A stretch of 64,000 bases of DNA from Papilionanthe hookeriana x Papilionanthe teres (Eukaryota > Streptophyta > Magnoliopsida > Asparagales > Orchidaceae): assembly GCA_022702705.1 (NCBI GenBank), contig CM040423.1:124134852-124198851 (forward strand), written 5' to 3'. Position numbers and translations under genes: made by a program. The notes beneath the pieces were generated by a model. That model saw only the letters and a program-made list of their open reading frames with translations, was not told the DNA's origin and ran no database searches. Positions 58,264 to 64,000 of the stretch are shown here, in pieces (positions within the stretch are counted from its first letter, which is position 1; each line of letters opens with the position of its first letter).

Positions 58264-59765
58264 TGACCCACTTTTTTATGTATGCAATTTATGTTAGCAA
58301 AGAATAAACACTCAATAACTTGATCCCGCTTTAAATATAGATATATGATTTAATGTATAATGTGGATTCTACGCAAGTATACGTATCGTATCAAGTAATA
58401 CAGGGCTCTAGTGGAGTCCTGGTTATCGATCCCACAGGGAAGTTTTTAAAAGATTAGTTATCGGCTAAATTTAAAGGAATTACTTACGAATAAAGTGAAC
58501 ATAAATTTAAAGTAACTACAAGAAACTAAAGTAAACTAATGCTTGAAATAAGTTGATTTAAATAATTCAGAAAAAGTATCCTTCTCCTTATTTTTATAAA
58601 ATTAAGTGAATGATGAATTTAAAATAGAATTTTTAACTGTATTTTGACAAATAGGAGCATTCCTATTCTTTACCCTTTGGTCTCGTGTGCAAAGAATACT
58701 GACTAATCCTATGTTCGATTACTGAATCGCGGCTAGACCGGGGAGGATACGGATGCTACTTCAGAGCTCCCACGTTCCTCTCACCTGAGGGCTAACATCT
58801 ACACTTCAGCTCTCAAACAAGCAGGACTGGACTGGTATTTTAGTCCGTCACACTAAAATATCCAATTCTACGCCCGATACTCAATACTTCCCTATTTATT
58901 TGCACCCGCCTTCCAAGGCTTTTGACTTCCCTGAATATTGGATGTAATTTTTATTATAGTTGATAATTCAACATATTTTAACTACTCAATTGGTCGATTG
59001 AAAGTAAATTAAGTTTTAAGTAAAAAATTATCACAATTTATTTTAATATTATATTATGTGCTTCTATTTAATTTCATCAATTTGCATAATTTTTCATAAA
59101 CAAGGAGAAAGACTAAGAAAACTACTCAGAATGCATGGGAATAAAGAAAACATGGATTTCATTTAAAGTTAACAACAATAAACAAAAATACTTATCTTAA
59201 TTCTCTCCTGCCAGTAATTCTTGGAAGTTCCTCCGACTTTTTCCTTCTAATACAACAACTAAATAGCACTCAATTAAACTAACTCATTAAACACACTCAA
59301 ACTCACTAAATTAGACACACAAGACTCTAGAGACACACCTAAACACTATAATTCGGCTCTATTTACAGGTAAGTAAGGTCAAAGGGGTGCTTAAACACCT
59401 CTTCAAAGTGTTCAGGTTCAATGTATATGCATTGAACTAGGCTCATTGCCAAGGAACGACCTCGCTGTCAAAATAGGGCTTCTAGAAGGTTTTCAAACCA
59501 CGCGATCTCACTGCTAAGGTATTTCCTGCTCACCGTCGCCGAGGTAGTTATAATTCCTTCAGAAATTTCTCCCATCTCTCGCCATCGCCGAAGTAGTTAT
59601 ATTTGCATGAATTTCCTTCTTTTTGATCCAAATTTGCTCCATTTCATGCTTTCTGCTTCCATCACTTATAAATCTTTATTCCCGCAATAAAATAAAGAAA
59701 ATACCTTTCTTTAGAAGTACTCATCAAAAATAGATATGAATTTCTTGATGTATTTTGTGTGACTG
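58264..59765 (-). repeat. element C 5' LTR
   Basis: About 1.5 kb. Inner end TGACCCAC at 58264. It has ACGTATCGTATCAAGTAATA (about 58380), the leader block (58643-58870) and decayed GC palindromes (59450-59600). The outer end is degenerate (TGTGACTG against TGTGATCA in the 3' LTR), so 59765 is approximate. Confidence 0.8.
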
Positions 59766-59769
59766 GCTA

Positions 59770-61000
59770 GTGTAATTAATTTGAGCATCAATAAGATTTT
59801 TACAAGCATAGTATAAAACTATAAACATTTTTCGTACCTTTGCCCTAAAACCACTCTAATAACATAATCGCTCGCATCGCACATTGATTCAAATGGTTTC
59901 TCCAAGTCGATAAAATTATTATGGGAGCGTTGATTAATTTTTCCTTTAATAAATCAAAAGTTTTAAAGCATTCTCATTAAAATCAAACATCTTATATTTT
60001 TCCAAATATTGGCATACGAGGCTTAGCTATTTTTTGAAAATCTTTAATATATCGCCCGTAGAATCCAACATGTCCTAAAAGCTTCTTACCCTCTCATAGT
60101 GGTTGGAGGTGGTAATTTTCTATAATTTGAATCTTCGCAAAGACTACTACCATATCATTTTCGTATATTTTATGCCCAAGCACACCTTCGCAACCATGAA
60201 TCGTGCACTTTTCCTAGTTTAGAGCTAAATTTGTTCTTTTTGTATACCTCTAAAACTTTTTCTAAGTTGCTTAGGCATGCATCAAATGAATCTCCTTTAC
60301 CACTGAGAAATCATCCATAAACACTACTATTCCATCATCTATTAATTTGCTAAATACACATCATACATTTTTGAAATGTCATGTGTGCATTACATAATCC
60401 AAAGGCATCCTACTAAAAGCAAAAGTTCCAAAAGGGCTAGTAAACGTAGTCTTCTCTTGATCCTCAGAGTAATAAGAATTTGGTGAGAAATCAGTATATC
60501 CATCCAAAATGAAATAATACTTGTGTCCAAACACGTCTATCTAACATTCGTCTAAAAATGTATGAAATGATCTTTTCCCGTGGCGGTGCATTTAATTTTC
60601 TATAATCAAAACATATTCGCCAACTAGTGACTTGTCTTGTTTGCTGATTTCACTTCATTCATTTACATCAACAATCACTCTTACTTTCTTTGGGAACACA
60701 AATGAATTGGACTTACCTAAAAACACTATAAGAAATAGGATATATAATCCCAAAGATTCAACTACTCTTTTAAAAATCTCTTTTTTAACTACTTTTCATC
60801 ATTGGGTTTAGTCTCCTTTGGGATCAGCTCTAGGTTTGTGTTGTTCATTCAACAGAATTCTGTGCATACAGATCAAAGGACTGATTCATTTAATATCTCA
60901 TAAAAGACCAACCAAATCCTTTTTGTATCTTTTTAAGGTATCCAACATGCTCTTAATATTCATTTAAATCAAGATGGCACTGACTGGTAAGGTAGATGAT
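59770..61000 (-). pseudogene. element D RNase H start and reverse transcriptase (heavily decayed)
   Basis: Minus-strand RT relic full of 1-2 bp deletions. Recognisable on the minus strand are a piece equivalent to CDASDYVIRVV (about 59870), GFYGRYIKDFQK (about 60050), the catalytic region VVFMDDFSV (about 60320), FAFSRMPLDYV (about 60410) and SISYSVF (about 60740). It starts abruptly within RNase H next to element C, with no integrase. Same lineage as A and C by wording. Confidence 0.75.
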
Positions 61001-63130
61001 TCTCCTAAAACATATACTTCAAATGATTAGGGAGAATTTTCATCTTAAGTTCAAGAGGTTTTATGATAGATGGAATTAAGCTTTTTATGTCCACTTTCTA
61101 TAGTATCCAATCTTTCAAATCTTTCATGAACTAATTTTAACTCTTCATTCTTCATATCATTCAAATCATTTTCACTTTCACATTCATCCTCACATCTCCA
61201 AATTCTCTTTAAACACTTCTTTAAAAATGATCTTCTATAAAATAAGCACAGATTTTCATTCAAAGTACTCATCGTCTTTTCACCGAAGGGTATTTCATAG
61301 ATTTCAAAATATTGAAAGTCACCTCTGATCATTAACTCATAGTTAATTCTCCTTTTGAACATCACATCATAGCTCTCCAAGTGTTAAGGAATGGTCTTCC
61401 AAAATAATTGAAATTTCTTTATCTTCCTCCATATCTAATACAATAAAGTCCTCAGAAATATAAATTTATCCACCTTCACTAATACATCTTCCACAACTCC
61501 TTTAGATAAGTAATAGAACGATCACTCAATTGAAGAGTCACAGATGTAGGTGAAATTCTTCTATCTCAATCTTTTGAAGTTTGATAAAGGCATAAGATTA
61601 ATATCATTCTCAAATCACATAAAGCTCTTCCGAAAAATTTTCACCGATAGCACACGGGATAATGAAACTACCAAAGGTCTTTAGAAAGTTTTTCAAAAGC
61701 TTCTTCGAATAATTGTACTACACCCACCGCTAAATGCAATGCAATGGCCTTCGCGGTCTTTGAACTTTCTTTTCTTTTTAAGAATATCCTTCATAAACTT
61801 TTACAACTGTGCATCTCAATGCTTCAACAAATTGAATATTAATCATTAATTTCTTAAGGATTTCCAAAAACTTTGCAACTGTTATCCCCGTTATGTTTTA
61901 TTAGTCTTTGAGGAAACGGAGGAGGTGGTTTTTCAATGTTAATCTTTTTTCTTAAATTCTGGGTTTTACTATTAGAACCAGGAGGATAAGAAAGTCTATA
62001 GTTGGTATTTCTTTGGTTATTTAGAATTCCAACCTGATTCATAGAATTATTTCCCCATTGCGTGGTTAACAACAGCATCGTTATTATTTCAGTTGAAATT
62101 TGGGTGATTCTTCCAACCAGGATTATAATAATTTGAATAAGGATTGTCGAGTTTATTATTTATACCGCATTTAAGGTTTCATAAGGTGTTTGAGATTCTA
62201 TCGTATGTACTCGATGAATTTTCTTTAAACACCGGGGGTGTTTGAGAATAATTCATTCCATATTAATCTTTTTTTGAAAGGGCTGCAATTTGATAGATTA
62301 TCATAGTTATCATATCATAATCATGAATACTTGCTATTCTCTTTAGGATTTACCCACTCGTAGGTCCATTGAAAATTATTAGTAGTCATCTCTTTATTAA
62401 CAAATATGCTTCATTAAAAGGCTTTGACATAAATGATCCACCACCAGCATCATCTATAATCAATCTCAAAGATCCCACTAATCCATTATAAAATGTTTGA
62501 ATTATTAATCATTCGGTAAAGCATGATGTGGACACTTTCTTAGAAGATCTTTAAATCTTTCCCAAGCTTCATATATAGATTCTCTATCAAACTGACTAAA
62601 AAGTAAGATATCATTCCTCAGCTTACCAGTTTTGGAAGGGGAGGGAAATATTTTGATAGAAACTTTTGTGAAAGTTCTCCCCATGTTTCGATAGATCCAG
62701 GTGCTAACAAATTTAACAATGTCTTAGCCTTATCCCTTTAATGAAAAAGGAAAAGTATGTTTAACAGCATCATTTGACACTCCATAATATTTAAAGGTAG
62801 CACACAGTTCTAGAAAACTAGCGAGATGTAAGTTAGGATTCATTAGGTGTTCCTCCCAAATTGATTATTCTGTACTATTTGGATAATAGCTGGTTTTTGC
62901 TCAAATGAATTAGCAGCAACATCAGGGTTTTGGATAGTTAATTTCATCTGTTATTAAATTAGCATAATCTCTTAAAGGTCTTGGTATATTTTTATTTTGA
63001 TTATTTTGATTGTTCAAATTGTTCACCATTTTGTGAGGATTTTTAGATTATTTTTGTTGTTTTCGAATTTTTCTAATAGTACTTCTTAATTCAGAATCAT
63101 AAGGCACTAAACCTATAGATCTGATACTAC
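61001..63130 (-). pseudogene. element D protease and gag (heavily decayed)
   Basis: The protease-RT linker is the frame 61380-61051. The protease region (61760-61400) has a broken pocket and FIVLDMEEDKEISIILEDHS-like remains. The gag C-terminal frame 62078-61854 reads MLLLTTQWGNNSMNQVGILN and NTNYRLSYPPGSNSKTQNLR. The capsid pieces at 62400-62900 correspond to NNFQWTYEWVN, FYNGLVGSLRLIIDDAGGGS and SERLGKDLLRKCPHHAL. The N-terminal region is near 63100 (GLVPYDSELRSTIRKIRK). Frames break every few dozen codons. Confidence 0.75.
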
Positions 63131-63233
63131 ATATACAATCGCAATAAGCACACTAAAAATAAAAAACACACACAATTATGACTTGTAATTCGAATACAAG
63201 TTTTCAAATACTACCAAATTAATTTTTGCTGGG

Positions 63234-63262
63234 GCCATTCTCCCCGTTGGAAGGCGCCTCAA
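63234..63262 (-). other. element D PBS relic
   Basis: On the plus strand GCCATTCTCCCCGTTGGAAG is followed by GCGCCTCAAAAAAC, a scrambled version of the tRNA-Asp-type PBS seen in B. It marks the gag-LTR junction of D. Confidence 0.5.
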
Positions 63263-63267
63263 AAAAC

Positions 63268-63313
63268 TCGCGACTTTTTAAATTACAAAAATTTATGAAC
63301 TCAGATTTATTTA

Positions 63314-63356
<43 letters not shown>

Positions 63357-64000
63357 ATTTTGTTTTCTATTAAGTCACACAATTAAACACAAGTATACGT
63401 ATCGCTTCAAGTAATACGTGCCTCAATGGAGTCCTAGTTACGATCCCATAAGGAGGTATTTAATTCTATAATGGAGCGTAGAAATCACTACACAATCATA
63501 ACACAATTGCAATAATTACTAATAATAAAAAGATTAATAAACAATTGCAGTTACTAATTCTACCAAAGTACGTTCTTAACTTCCTAACACAATTAACTAA
63601 CACTAGACTAAATTTATAACAAAAGTTCAAATGTGAGAAAGAATCCTCTCCTTTTCAATAATGTGATGATTTAGTGATATAAATCAGTGATGCAATAGTA
63701 TTGTGTCAAATAGGATCATTTCTATTCTTTAGCACCTTCCGAGCGATATAAAAAACATCGTCAGCTTCTCGCTTAGTCCCCAATCGCTGGTTAGGTTGGG
63801 AGGATACTAGCTGTCACCAATACCTTCAAATGTTGCTTCAAACACCCCTTTGAAATGATGCCAAATTTGATTAAAATTCAATTTTAACTGTGGAGCTTAA
63901 GCACTGGCACTTTGCGGCTTGTTGACCTCATAGGCTTGATGAGGTCTTCTTCCCTCTTTAAAGGTTTAGGTTCTAGCCTTAGACTCTTCCTTCGACTATC
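63268..64000 (-). repeat. element D 5' LTR, runs off the window
   Basis: It begins near ACTCGCGACT and contains (AT)n at 63315-63353. CACAAGTATACGTATCG lies at about 63388 and the decayed leader block at about 63703-63800 (TAGGTTGGGAGGATACTAGC). The outer end lies beyond 64000. Confidence 0.7.

Overview
This is nuclear DNA from a flowering plant, AT-rich and dominated by LTR retrotransposons. I see one intact host gene: a three-exon apoplastic subtilase on the minus strand (40038-43549) with conventional GT/AG introns and a complete catalytic set. The window does not separate monocot from eudicot.

Layout. 1-3921 holds a minus-strand gypsy gag relic plus two ORFs I cannot name, ending at a primer-binding-site-like sequence (3904-3921). 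3922-8400 is LTR/leader-like DNA with about 1.7 kb of degenerate tandem repeats. 8401-31367 is element A, a plus-strand Athila-lineage Ty3/gypsy element with both LTRs and a near-matching target duplication. Element B (16812-26111, minus strand) sits inside A, flanked by a perfect ACTTC duplication; it kept gag and protease but lost reverse transcriptase, RNase H, integrase and the env-position genes. 31368-33690 is an LTR-like stretch with an array of TTGACC motifs, ending at a second PBS-like sequence. 33690-40037 is a small gag relic and non-genic DNA. 40038-43549 is the subtilase. 43550-45978 is non-genic with a degenerate tandem array. 45979-46610 is an LTR fragment. 46611-59765 is element C (minus strand), the best preserved Athila-lineage element. 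59770-64000 is element D, a heavily decayed minus-strand element whose LTR runs off the window.

How the parts work together. A and C share one plan: LTR, PBS, gag, protease, RT, RNase H, integrase, then two paralogous genes at the position where retroviruses carry env (called ORF X and ORF Y here), then a long non-coding 3' region and the 3' LTR. All copies carry frameshifts or stops, though ORF Y of C has only one stop. The most interesting material is non-coding and recurs across A, B and C: GC-rich palindrome clusters ahead of the LTR promoter, ORF X and ORF Y; a hairpin just after integrase that B keeps although it lost pol; a purine-only tract with conserved flanks; and a second polypurine tract about 1 kb before the 3' LTR. 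These look like a set of cis-acting modules shared by autonomous and non-autonomous members. All comparisons were made by eye within this window, with no database search.
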